Below are positions 1 through 10,484 of a stretch of DNA of 64,000 bases, piece by piece. Both the position numbers and the translations under genes were made by a program. The stretch covers positions 1,269,903-1,333,902 of the forward strand of contig NMRA01000024.1 in assembly GCA_002633005.1 (NCBI GenBank), in the 5' to 3' direction. The notes under the pieces are model-generated. The model was given only the letters and a program-made list of their open reading frames with translations. It was not told where the DNA came from and did not search any database. Source of the DNA: Phoronis australis (taxonomy: Eukaryota > Phoronida > Phoronidae). Position 1 is the stretch's first letter. Every line of letters begins with the position of its first letter.

Positions 1-491
1 AGACCCCATTGGACTGCGGCTCAGTAGAAGTACACGAGACGACAATAAATGTTTCTTGAGAGTCAATAATAGCCAAACTAGACATCAGACAACCAAGAAT
101 TTCGAGACGAGTTACACTGAGGGTAAAAGCAGACACTGGTGCCAATAGAAACCTGCTTCCTATGCGATGTCTCAAACAGATGTATCCATACGAGAAGGAG
201 TAATTCAGAGTTCCAACGTCAAGTTGTCTGCTTTTCATGGCGCACTGATAAAACAATTTGGACACCTTGACCTACCACTTCGTTTCGATGGATCTGATTG
301 GAACACCTATCGTTTTTACATCTACGAGACTGATTACTCAGCTATATTGACTTGCGACGCTTCAGAAAAGCTTGTTATCGTGAGTGTAAAAGACAGTGTC
401 AACATTTCTGCAATGAGTGATAAGCCAGACAACACAGTGATCCCCATACCTAGCAAATGCGTACTCCAAGAATTGTATCCAGATAGGTTCA

Positions 492-851
492 TTGGGCATT
501 GGTGACCTGCCTGGAGCGTGCTACACAGAGCTCAAGAAAGACGCTGAACTCCTGGTCACACCACCACGTAAATACCCAGTACACTTGAAGGAAGAAATCT
601 GCAACAAACCCGTGGAAATGGAGCAAATGGGTGTCATAGCCAAGTGCGATGACGATGAAGCTTCAGAGTGGGTCAACGCCCTTGCATTCTCACGTAAATC
701 CAGTGGAGAACTAAGAGTTTGTTTGGACCCAAGAAAGCTAAACATTGCTATAAAGAGAACTTACCACAAAATACCCACCTTGGACGAAATAAGCCATCAG
801 CTGTCAGGATCAGTTGTGTACTCCAAACTAGATGCCAGACATGGATATTGA
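492..851 (+). pseudogene. Reverse transcriptase N-terminal fragment
   Basis: This is the longest uninterrupted piece of the RT domain, about 119 codons. It contains the conserved LDPRKLN motif and the KLDA motif that carries the first catalytic Asp. It stops at a TGA immediately after the DARHGY segment, where an intact element would continue with W and the rest of the fingers/palm. The following 100 bases do not encode the YxDD region, so a deletion is likely. Confidence 0.85.
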
Positions 852-1760
852 GGTATTAAGCTCACCACAAGTAGCAGGCTGAAGAAGATTGCGAGAGCAG
901 AAGGGTTATTATTTCGGTTGGAAATATGTGGCATACGGAAAGATAACGTATCGTTCTTTGGATCTATCTGGACAAAAGACGAATAAAACCAGATCCACAA
1001 AAATGCGACAACAATGCCAACAAACCTGAACCAACATCAGCAGCTGAACTGTCAAGTTGTCTGGGTTTGATTCAATGTCTCAGTCCCTACATACCACAGC
1101 TGTCAAGTAAAATACAGATCCTTAGACAGTTGATCAAGAAGAATGCTCCGTGGGAATGTACAGTTGAGTGCAAAGAAGCATTCGATTCGGTCAAACAAGC
1201 AATCAGCAAAGATATGCTACTGAGATATTTTGATCCTTGATTACCAGTAGAAATTGAAGTCGATGCGTCAATGCAAGGATTGGGTGCAGCGCTAACACAA
1301 CATGGCCGACCAGTTGCTTTTGCTTAAAAGAGACTGATTGTAGCCGAGACAAACTACGCTAACATTGAACGAAAATTACTGAGTGTTGTGTTCGGACTGG
1401 AGTACTTCCACTGTTATGTCTATGGAAAACCTGTAACACTATTCAGTAACCGTAAACTACTCCAATACATCAGTGTCAAGCATTTGAGTCAGGTTCCACC
1501 CCTCGTGCAACGGATGTTACTATGCATACGACCATACGAAATGGACATTTAGTACCGTCCAGGCAAAGAGATGGTTTATGCTAATTATCTGTCAAGAATA
1601 GCACCATCACATGGAACAGTCATTGTACATCTACATGACCCAGATATCTGAACCTCATCTTGCACGCGTCAAAGCTTCGACCCTGTCAGATATAGAGCTT
1701 TCAGTACTGCGTGAGCAAGTAGTACTCGGATAACCACAATATGCTTAACTGGTACCAAAG

Positions 1761-2334
1761 ATGATCAGAACATATTGGTCGATGCGAGATTTCATATCAG
1801 TTGAAGATGGTGTGCTTTCCACTGGAAAGCGACTGATTGTTCCCAATAACATGAGACAACAATATCTAGAGCGAATACATACAGGTCACCCTAGTATTAC
1901 GAAGTCCCAGCAGCGAGCTATAGAAAGCCTGTACTGGCCCCACATGACTCCTGTTATTGAGCAACTTATCAAGGACTGCAAACCCTGTTTGGAAAATACT
2001 CGTCTTCCTGGAAAGGAAAAAAACGATTGCACATGAAATTCCGACACAGCCATGTCGAATACTGTCAAGTGATCTTTTTGAGTTAGAGAGATATACCTAT
2101 GTCTTACTGGTTGATCACTACAGCAAGATGCCATTTGCCAGACCACAGACGAAACAGTCAAGTTCAGAAGTAATCAAGTTTTGCAAGGATTTGTTTACTG
2201 TTCATGGAATTTACAAGCTTTTGTACAAAGACAACGGACCCCAATATTCAAGCAGTGAGTTCAGAAGCTTTTCTACTGAATGGGATTTTCAACAGCAGCT
2301 CGAAATGGTTTTGAGGAAATGGTGGTTGGAGTAG
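1761..2334 (+). pseudogene. Retrotransposon integrase fragment (two frames)
   Basis: The first frame (1761-2036) encodes the HHCC-like zinc-binding region with HTGHPSITK and CKPC. A frameshift near 2030 moves the reading into a second frame, which carries the rve core (VDHYSKMPFARP and KDNGPQYSSSEF). A further frameshift near 2300 leads to the CYRSTPLDS-type C-terminal segment. These motifs are diagnostic of Gypsy-type integrases. The breaks make it inactive. Confidence 0.85.
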
Positions 2335-2580
2335 TCAAGCAGATTTTGCGAAAGGCAAAGCAATCGCAGACCGAACCGCAATATGCACTGTTATGCTACA
2401 GAAGTACGCCACTTGACTCGAAGCAGCCAAGCTCTGCCGAACTGTTATCGAACAGGAAGATCCGATGCAACCTACCAGATTATATCCCAAACCAGTCACG
2501 AGGTGACGAAGAGTATTATCTTCTCTGTGAGACGTCACAACGCAGTCAATGTTTTTAACATTCATATCTGTTTCTCCTGA

Positions 2581-3823
2581 ACCCGTTGCAGGATCTGTAT
2601 AAAGTATGACGAGTGTGATGCTATGAACGTGGTAACAGATAACCTCTTTCAGACGGATCCGAATACAACTCTATTATCATACGTTTATCTCTGTTTCTTC
2701 GGAGTTCCGGGACGGACTTTCATGAAACTTGGCAAGTGCGCTTATAATATGGAAACTACGAGGCTTTCGTATTTTTGGAAGAATTCGAGATAGTCCGCTC
2801 CACTTGGTGCCTATTTTGATCATAAAAAGCACCCTTACAAACATGCCGTTTGTGATGCAGTCGTGCGCGCATTTCAACCTCTTGTGTACATACGAGCTAA
2901 AGTTACATGTAATTTAAAACACTGTCTTCTGTTTCAGACATTTCCCAAAACAGCATAAGATTTTCTATTCCTAAGTCAAAACTATACCTGGTTAGTGCTT
3001 AGCCAAAATGCAAGGCATGCAATATACTCGTAATGATTTCCCATTGCACGTTGTATACTTTCAGAGTGTATATGGTGTAATTTCCACATTTGTAGATTTC
3101 CACACTTATTGGGACGACACTAGTGTTGAATTACTTGCGTGCTGGATTGGCGACGGCCGCAGCATCGGAAGGACAAAAAACATTGACCTATTTCAGCATG
3201 GCGAATGAAGTTTCTTATTTAGTGTTCATGACACCCACATTCCTGTGTGTGAACGTTTTCCATCTTCTGACTGACATTCCCCAGTGTTGAGAAATCTGAC
3301 GGTATGTTTTCCTTGGCAATCTAAACCATGTGTGCTGCATCTTGGAGAAGCAGTCCTCCAGAATCTTAGTGCCTTGATGGCAGAATTCATTCCAAGTTCG
3401 AGACGAAGGAACAATGTGAGCGAAAGTTATAACTATTTCAAATTCGTGTGATAACGAGCACCTTTACATTACATGCCATCATAGGCGAATGAGACACGCA
3501 CCCGTCTGAATAATGTGCTGATCGTGTTAAAGCTCAGTCTCTCAAAAGTTTCCAATGAGGAGGATTCACCCTTGTATGCTGTAAACCTTGACGTGTCTGA
3601 ATTTCAGATCGTTTAGGAGCCGTTCACAATTATTGCCTTTTTCGCTAGCGTACAAACCATACATTTGGGAGGGTTGGGTACTTAACCAGACTTGCAGTTT
3701 TTAAACTGTCAACACAGATACACGAGAATAGTCCTTATACAATATTTTCGTTTTAGTATGCTTTCACGGGAAAGCGGTGTTGGGAAAAGTATACTTTATG
3801 AGCGCTCGTGCAAATGGCGATAA
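2581..3823. other. Intergenic, no gene recognised
   Basis: Open frames here are short, overlap on both strands and match no family I recognise. A 3' LTR of the preceding retroelement could be hidden here, but I see no second copy to pair it with. Confidence 0.5.
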
Positions 3824-4678
3824 TTGAACGATCCCTTACCAATTTTGGTGTTTAAAAACGAAGGTCCCCTGAAAAATTGTAAGAGATGGTTTTTTGAAGA
3901 TGAAAAACTCGAGGTGGTTTCTAGTTACATGTATCTTGGTGTTGTGTTCACGCTAAAGTTATTATGGAGTATGGCTAATCAGCCTTGTCAGCCCAAGCCA
4001 CGAAGGTCACCGTTAAAGTCGACAAGCTACAAAGAAGTTTGGTCATGTTTCAGCCGCGTGTGGCTCTTGAAATATTTGATAAAATGGTTTACCCTACCTT
4101 GTGCTATGGACCCGAAATGTGGGGCTTACAAGAATACAGTTGGTTAGAACAAGTCTATATTAAATTTTGTAAGCGTGTGTTGGGTGTAGCTAATTCATGC
4201 TCAAACGATGCTGTACGGAGCGAATGTGGGCGGTTTAATCAATTTAATAAGGAATTCAAATTGGATTTTTTTTTCAGTTTCAGTAAACCACGTGCACAAA
4301 TTATGTCCATGGCACGTTTTCTTTGTTCCAGTCACAGTCTCATGGTTGAAGTAGGCAGGCACTTGAATTTGGATAGGGCAAACAGAGTGTTTCCCTTCTG
4401 CCCCAATCTGGTGGAAGTATCATTTCCATCTAAAGTGCGGTAAATATTCTGAACTGAGAGAAATTATATTGAAGAGTACTACTGGAATTTTCCGTCTGTT
4501 TTGAAGTTCAATAGATTAATGTCAACAAGTCATGTTGCTAAATTAGTTAGCCTATGTAAATGTGTATTTGAATGCTACTCATATTGCTGCACTCTTAAGT
4601 ATGTTACTTGTTCTTTGGTACAGTGGGCCTATGGATTTTATTACAGAAATAAATTGAAAATAAATAAAATAAAATAAA
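3824..4678 (+). mobile_element. 3' end of a non-LTR retrotransposon (LINE)
   Basis: Broken frames encode the region downstream of the LINE reverse-transcriptase core. The segment includes WFFEDEKLEVVSSYMYLG, then VYPTLCYGPEMWG and the FCKRVLGVA motif typical of LINE RT C-termini. After a frameshift it continues with a HFHLKCGKYSELRE segment (near 4428-4485), as in LINE ORF2 tails. The element ends with an AATAAATTGAAAATAAATAA-type A-rich tail (about 4648-4678), the usual 3' end of a target-primed insertion. It is 5' truncated and has frameshifts, so it is dead. The exact clade is not determined. Confidence 0.85.
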
Positions 4679-7600
4679 TCATTCATAAACAACGAGCGCT
4701 ACGACCTGGGTTTCAATATGCATTTTTTTCTGCTTAGACTGGTTTTGCACAAAACATAGTCCAATTATTTCAACCATAAACCTTCAAGATCAAGAACGGT
4801 ATTGTATTGGACTGCCTCCAGCCACTGGGATAATTTATGTTAACACAATTTTCTTGTCATGAGAGCTGTCATGTAAACAATGGATATAACAAATTACCAC
4901 AACTGGTCATCCCTATATTAGAACTGCTGAAATCCCCGTTTTTGTCAAATGAAGTGCACCAAAGGTTCACATCCTTAGTTCACTTGACGAAAGTCGATTT
5001 TCGGCAGGTTTAATTTTGTTCCGCTATAAGACCGGTCTCAGATTGTTCTTATTCCTAAGACCTGTCTGTGCACTACGATTTTCCGTGTAGGAATCTGTGT
5101 GTACCCACGAAAAAGCAAGACTAATTGGCGCGTTCTGTAATAGGACTGCTCAGCACCACTCACATTTTAAGAAATCTACCCACAACTTAACACATGTGTC
5201 AAGCACTTGTCTTGCTTCTTTACATGCAAACGTACAAGTAACAATCTCATATCCCAATTATCAATGTAATGCTGGCAAGCTTGTATCATTGCATTTTAGA
5301 TACAATGCCGACACCAGGGAACGGTCTCTGATCTTTTTACTCTAAATGGAACTCGAAATTATGTTTGGCATTTTCTACTCTACTCTTGTGGGAACTAATG
5401 ATAAATGTCTATTATTCTATACTCGAGTACATAATAACTTACGTGGATATAATTTATTATTCATAGTTTGCAGTTGATAAACCCAACATTAAGACCAAAA
5501 GTTCGAGTATGAACTCGAAATTTCGAGATTTTACTCGAGTTTGTAGCACGAATATAAAGGTCTTCAAGTGAAAACTTGGACTAGAAACTCATCTTGAGTT
5601 CGCACAGAAGCTTCATAGAAACTGAGTTCGTTTGGAGTACAAACTAGAGACAGGGCCCAGGAAACTTACATAAAGTGAAATATCAGTCATAGGCTTTCAT
5701 GTGTAATATAGAAACTAACTTCTGTAGCCCAAATTCGCAAATTATTTTTCGAAACCACTTTCTAGTACCCAAGACATTCCCATACACTTTCTCCACGTGA
5801 TGACCGTTGTTCTTTTTCAAGTTGATGAATGTTAAAATGTACCCCTTTATTTTCAAAAAGTGAAAAATTTACCTTTTTCCCGTTTTACAATAGGTTTTGA
5901 GTAAAAACACTGAAGATGATTTTGAATGCATTAACGCACAGGAAAGTTGCCAATGGGATAATATTCATGCTAAAAACATCTTACCACGTGATATACTGTT
6001 TACATTTTGACAAAACTGTTGAACTGTGTCCGTCATGTGGCGCCATCTATTGTTCTCTAGTGTAGTTGATTGTATGTTCTCTTTTGTTTTGGAGATAATT
6101 AAGAAGGACACTTCCTGTTAACCCATGAGGGATGTTGTATTCACTTGTTTATACTGGCAAATAAATCCACAGTAAATCCGAACATAATGGCCTCATCCTC
6201 AACAAAAACTACTCAGATTATGTGCATTTTGTTTTCCTAGTCATTGTGTAGCTAATACATAGTGCATGTCATGTTTCAGATAAATTCTAAAAAAGGAGCA
6301 TTCATGTTAAGTTTCTGGGAATTTGAAAAAGTTATCTTTTATAGATTTGTTATGAGGAAGGTTTGAAAATCCACTCCCAGCAAGAAATTTCAAATTATGT
6401 GACGTAACAGCTCAAAGAGTTTAATTGTATCCATAGTAACATAATTCATTCACATTCCAATAGTCTTTTCTACTCTGCTATGCTTCACAACGTGTGAAAT
6501 ATACGTATTATCGTTGTGTAATTATTTTCCACAATATATTTAAACTTAAATGTGGGTCTGAGATAACCTTTGTCTGTACGTACATGTATTTGGTTAGCTC
6601 AACTTAAAGCGACATCTGAGTTCTCGCCAAAAGTTACTTATTAGTTTAACCTTCAGTTGAAATCTATATTTTCCACGACAACACAACATGGTTATGTACT
6701 CAAAATACAAATCAAAGCCTTTGGAATTTTTTTTCTTGAAGTTGATTTTAAAAAGTGGTTTTCAGCCAATTTTCTTGAAATTTGTCAAAATTTATGCTCC
6801 GAGAATTACTGTGATGAGGTTATAGTAATCACGAAAATGTTTTGAACTTCTTTAAACATCTTGGAATATCTTAATTCTTAACGTTCACCAAATTTCATAC
6901 CGACTTTGTCAGAATAGATATTTTGCCTTTTTTGAAAAAACAAGCATCACTTTCTCATCTCAGAATCGGCTGGAAATATCAAAATTATGTCGATTCTGTA
7001 CCTTTTGTAAAAACAATGGACGTGAGTCAATCGAACATCTATTTGTTCGCTGTTGTGTTACGCGTTCTTTTTGACACGATAATGTCAGCAAAGATAGACT
7101 CCGATAAAAATACAAGTCAATACTCTTTGAAATCCCTTTTGAAAAAGAAAACAAGGTACTCAACTGGTGTTGAATATATATAGCCCACCGTATCCCCTTG
7201 AGCACTGAACGTAACTTACGGTGCGCAGGCGCTACGTTCAAATGCCAAAAGGTGGTTGGCTGCGCCTACGTGCGCCTACGCCCCACTACAGCACTGTATT
7301 TATCCCATATATCCACGAACTCATTTGTATCGCGGCGATATCTTGTTGCTATGTGCTTTGGCTTAGTGTCATATGACGTCATATGTATGCTAAGCGTACC
7401 AGCGCCGGTTAAGCGCCATTGTTTTTAGAATTAACTCGGTGGTGTTGAATAACTTGTAAAGTTTTATTTCAGAATAAATTGAACGAAAATTTCAGTTTGT
7501 GAAATATACAGTTTCAAACAATGAACTATTTAATAAAATTTAAATGTTCTTCGGAATTCTAAACAATCCATCCGGGAACATAGAATTTGAAACCTTTGTG

Positions 7601-7741
7601 AACTAAGCAGTGTCGTCCACCAGGGTGTGCTCAATAATTTCTTAGTTTTCAGGGACAGGAATGGAAATACTGATGGAAATATTTCCGTCGTTGATTACAG
7701 CACCGGAAAATAGAGATGGAAACAGTATGGTTAGGTGGCTG
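4679..7741. other. Intergenic AT-rich region
   Basis: No coding exon is recognised. About 5380-5660 resembles 46290-46560 in order and wording (both contain AAAGTTCGAGT and ATACATAATG/A segments), so both are probably old copies of one dispersed repeat. A short direct repeat of GCGCCTACGT lies near 7262-7282. Confidence 0.45.
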
Positions 7742-8519
7742 TCACCCGAAGCTTGAGGTAACGACAGTATGAAGTGCTGTAGTTTCAACTGGCCGGGCCG
7801 CCGATGTAGCTGTAGAGGAGATCGTGTCAGTTGATTTGATGTGAGCTAATACCATTTCCTTTTGCTCTGCTCTATCTCCACTGGTGTAGGACAGTAGGTT
7901 CTTATGGCCAGTTAGGTGCACGATATTATTTGATGATATTCCTGATTTCATCAGACATTGACATGCAGTTTTCCGCAGGCTGTGATTCGTTTTTGCCCTG
8001 GTAAGTTACTTTGGTGACACATAGTGGACATCATTTTCGAAACGGTATTAACACCAACAGATTGCGCGGCTAACCAAAGACCAGACTTCGTTGTGTTTCA
8101 GTTAGGACGGTTATAAAATGGTGCGTCGTCTGTCATCATTTTCGCATGCTCCTTTCGCTTATATTTTTTGTAGGCTTCAATGGGTCAGTTTTGCGGATCC
8201 TCTGAAGTGGCGAACATTTTGAGATTGAGCGGTCTCAATTGACTTCCATCTTTTCGTGTTTTTGTTGTTCTGTCATTAAACTCCCAGTATTCGCCTGTGT
8301 TTGCAGACGATTTAAGTACGATGTCGTCCTATCTCAACTTTCTGTTTTCATCGCAACCCCCAATGCCGAACGTCTTAGTGTTGTTTAACCAGATTTGATT
8401 TAGGAGTGCACGTGGGTGACCAGGTCCTATGATCCCTTTCTCCTTTAGGATACTTTCCTCCATTTGACTTAGCATTTCTGCCTTTCTTGGCCTTTTCAGG
8501 GAAAATTTTTATCAAAGTG
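7742..8519 (-). pseudogene. Decayed Crypton-like tyrosine recombinase (DUF3504-type)
   Basis: Reading the minus strand from about 8519 gives a continuous homology trail with a few stops and a frameshift. In order it reads EESILKEKGIIGPGHPRALL, NNTKTFGIGGCDENRKLR, EYWEFNDRTTKTRKDG, MFATSEDP, DDAPFYN, SVGVNTVSKMM, then after a -1 shift near 8000 NHSLRKTA and GISSNNIVHLTGHKNLLSY. The NHSxRKT box (catalytic H..R) and the LTGHKN...Y box are the hallmarks of the tyrosine-recombinase domain of Crypton transposons. The same fold occurs in domesticated KCTD1-like, ZMYM and QRICH1 proteins. In-frame stops (near 8330, 8190 and 8100) and the shift show it is inactive. Homology starts abruptly at about 8503, where a dispersed repeat begins. 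Confidence 0.82.
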
Positions 8520-9368
8520 ATCGTGACTCTTTGAGTGAATTTGTCAAATTTCCTCGTGTATTCCAAGTTCACGTATATATACGCGATCTTGAAATTGAAC
8601 AGGATTCCAAGCTTTGCGCCAAGGCTAGAAGCCTACAATGTTATAGGAATTTAGTTTTGTGAGTATTGTACAGCAGACCAGCTTTAATTCGAGTACATCA
8701 TGTAATTATGAGCAAACCACTGCATGGAAATAACTTGTGCAAATCTTTCTAAGTAACAGTTATGGGTATATTCTGTGAATTTCGATTACTTTTTAGAAAT
8801 AAAAATGTGGAGCGTAAGACCAAATTTCTGTCTTAAGTCTTCAGTCACTTTTGCAAGAACCAGGCTCCAGGTATAAATCAAGAAGTTTTCCTTTGATGGC
8901 ACAGTCACAGTATGGTTGGTTGCCGGGTCAAGTTACTTTTGTCGACGGAAGAGCAATAATACACGTAAATCGTTTACAATTCGGAATGCAGTAGTCACAT
9001 GACTGAAAGTATTACAGATACTTGCCCGAAACAACACATCAAGCCAAATTACCCTCCGAGACAATACTTCAGATCGCCAAAATACCCCTCCCCCTCCCAA
9101 TTGGTGGCACATCCCTACTATGGTTGGTCCCCCTGGGAGTCCCAGGTCTCTGTGTAGCTGGGCTATAAATTTGTTAGGGAAAGGAAACACCCCAATTGTT
9201 TTTTTTTTGCGTAATATAACACCTATTTGCATAACTCAAAGTTACTTCTTTGGTCCTCAGCAGAAAACTTGATCATGGTTGTTCGCGAGACATCGAATAA
9301 GCTCCCCCAGTCAAATTTCACCGTATTCTTTGGGACTAAGATGACTCTGGTGAGAGGTGGTGTACACA

Positions 9369-9440
9369 NNNNNNNNNNNNNNNNNNNNNNNNNNNNNNNN
9401 NNNNNNNNNNNNNNNNNNNNNNNNNNNNNNNNNNNNNNNN
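9369..9440. other. Assembly gap (72 N)
   Basis: Unknown bases inside the dispersed repeat. The right edge is a perfect palindrome (9441-9464). Confidence 0.99.
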
Positions 9441-9464
9441 TTACGCTCGTAATTACGAGCGTAA
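9441..9464. repeat. Perfect 24-bp palindrome at gap edge
   Basis: TTACGCTCGTAA is followed directly by its reverse complement TTACGAGCGTAA. It touches the N gap, so the full inverted structure may extend into the unsequenced part. Confidence 0.9.
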
Positions 9465-9603
9465 TTTTACGGCGACACTTTCCCCTCAACGGCCCACCAT
9501 ATACACAACCCCATTACGTTGCTGCAGAAAGGTTACATAACATAGGTTAGGACATATCAACAGAGGAACAGCAGTTAATTTCTCCGTTGTTCTGTAGTAG
9601 TTT

Positions 9604-9823
9604 ACAGATATTTTCGGTGGCCCGAAAGTATTATCGCGCCTTTAGTTAAATTACTTTTTATTTTTCCTTTTTAACCTAGGTGGCATTTATTTACACCAGT
9701 GGGAATAATTTCCATCAGGGAGGAAATTATTTCAACCCAGATTGAAATTATTTCCACCTAGGTGAATAAGGAAAAACAAAAGGTGATTTAACTAAAATAC
9801 CTTTCGAGCCACCGTAGATATTT
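9604..9823. mobile_element. MITE-like inverted-repeat element, copy 1
   Basis: The two ends are inverted repeats of about 40-50 bp. The left arm runs from ACAGATATTTTCGGTGGC; the right arm ends in GAGCCACCGTAGATATTT. The inner parts TTAGTTAAATTAC and GTGATTTAACTAAAA also pair. The centre has several CACCTAGGTG-like and ATTATTTCAACC-like short repeats. A second copy with the same ends lies at 33111-33341. Confidence 0.75.
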
Positions 9824-10280
9824 GCCCCTAAGATATCGAAAAAGTTCAATTTTCAAAGACGGGTTTAATTTTGTAGTCCGTTAGATACCCAAAATGAGTT
9901 GGAAATAGTTTGCTTTGTTTTATTTTTTAAGAAAAGCGTGTTGCAGCTTTAGTGTACAGTGATGACTTGTCGTGACAACAATCTGTTACTCATTCTGTTT
10001 ACACGAACAGGTTGTAACCCGACATACAAGTTGGTCCGGATAACTATTTGCACAATCACTTCATTAGTTAATCACACATTTTCGAATGACGGTCAATACC
10101 ACTTTAAATCGGGCATGTAACGAAATGACGCTTTCTTATCAAACCCATTTGAGGTAACCATTAGGTCTCTCACACGGTAATTCTCGCTGCCCGTACTTGG
10201 AATGCTTTCTGCCATCCATAAACACGGGGCTTGTCCAAGGTACAGCGCAGATGGTTTGAACTTGTGACGCAGTTATTCCA
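9824..10280. other. Tail of dispersed repeat and SLC52A downstream region
   Basis: The repeat ends near 9920. The remaining bases contain the 3' UTR of the minus-strand transporter. A minus-strand AATAAA (TTTATT on the plus strand, near 9919) is a possible poly(A) signal, but it sits in repeat sequence and is uncertain. Confidence 0.4.
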
Positions 10281-10484
10281 TCACGCACGTGAACACTGCG
10301 GAATATCTGGCAACGAATGCAAAACATTCACACAGAGGAACGTGGGGGCTAAGAACACTGTAGAGGCACATTCGTTCACCAAGCTGAAATAGGTCAAGGT
10401 TTTTTGTCCTTCTGATGCTGCGACGGTCGCCAAGGCAGCTCGCAAGTAATTCATCACGAGAGTCATTGTAATTATCGTGAAAAT
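10281..10484 (-). CDS. SLC52A: SLC52A exon 2 of 2 (C-terminal helices)
   Basis: The acceptor reads CATATTTTGCAG|ATTTTCACG on the minus strand. The exon encodes 67 residues: the YLRAALA helix, aligned with the YVKVAAS helix of human members, and a final hydrophobic segment ending in PDIPQCSRA. Confidence 0.8.
   Translation of the reverse strand: MFTIITMTLVMNYLRAALATVAASEGQKTLTYFSLVNECASTVFLAPTFLCVNVLHSLPDIPQCSRA

Larger units (their letters stand above)
120..2580 (+). mobile_element. Decayed Ty3/Gypsy-type LTR retrotransposon (pol)
   Basis: Fragments of a retroelement polyprotein follow each other in canonical order but in different frames with stops. Near 130-170 there is an aspartic-protease motif (ADTGAN). 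At about 520-850 is the first part of a reverse transcriptase (VCLDPRKLN, YSKLDARHGY). The palm with the catalytic YxDD box is missing. The RT thumb and an RNase H-like region (EVDAS near 1260, then ANIERKLLSVVFGLEYF) follow at about 960-1640. Integrase covers about 1760-2340, with a zinc-binding HTGHP...C..C segment and a DHYSK...KDNGPQY core. The domain order protease-RT-RNase H-integrase is that of the Gypsy group. No flanking LTRs were recognised, and the left end may lie outside the window. It is clearly non-functional. Confidence 0.9.
8503..9900 (+). repeat. Dispersed repeat family, copy 1 (interrupted by gap)
   Basis: This stretch is similar, in the same order, to 31340-33450. Shared landmarks include AGGATTCCAAGCTTTGC, CACTGCATGGAAATAACTTG, ATCATGGTTGTTCGCGA, GTATTCTTTGGGACTAAG, GGTTACATAA and TTTTCAAAGACGGGTTTAA. 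A third, partial copy lies inverted near 61200-61620. No protein is encoded. It is probably a long non-autonomous element or a mosaic of nested elements. Confidence 0.8.

Noticed and set aside
6923-7241. Overlapping 86- and 93-codon frames on opposite strands
   Set aside because: Typical chance frames; no motif or splice signals.
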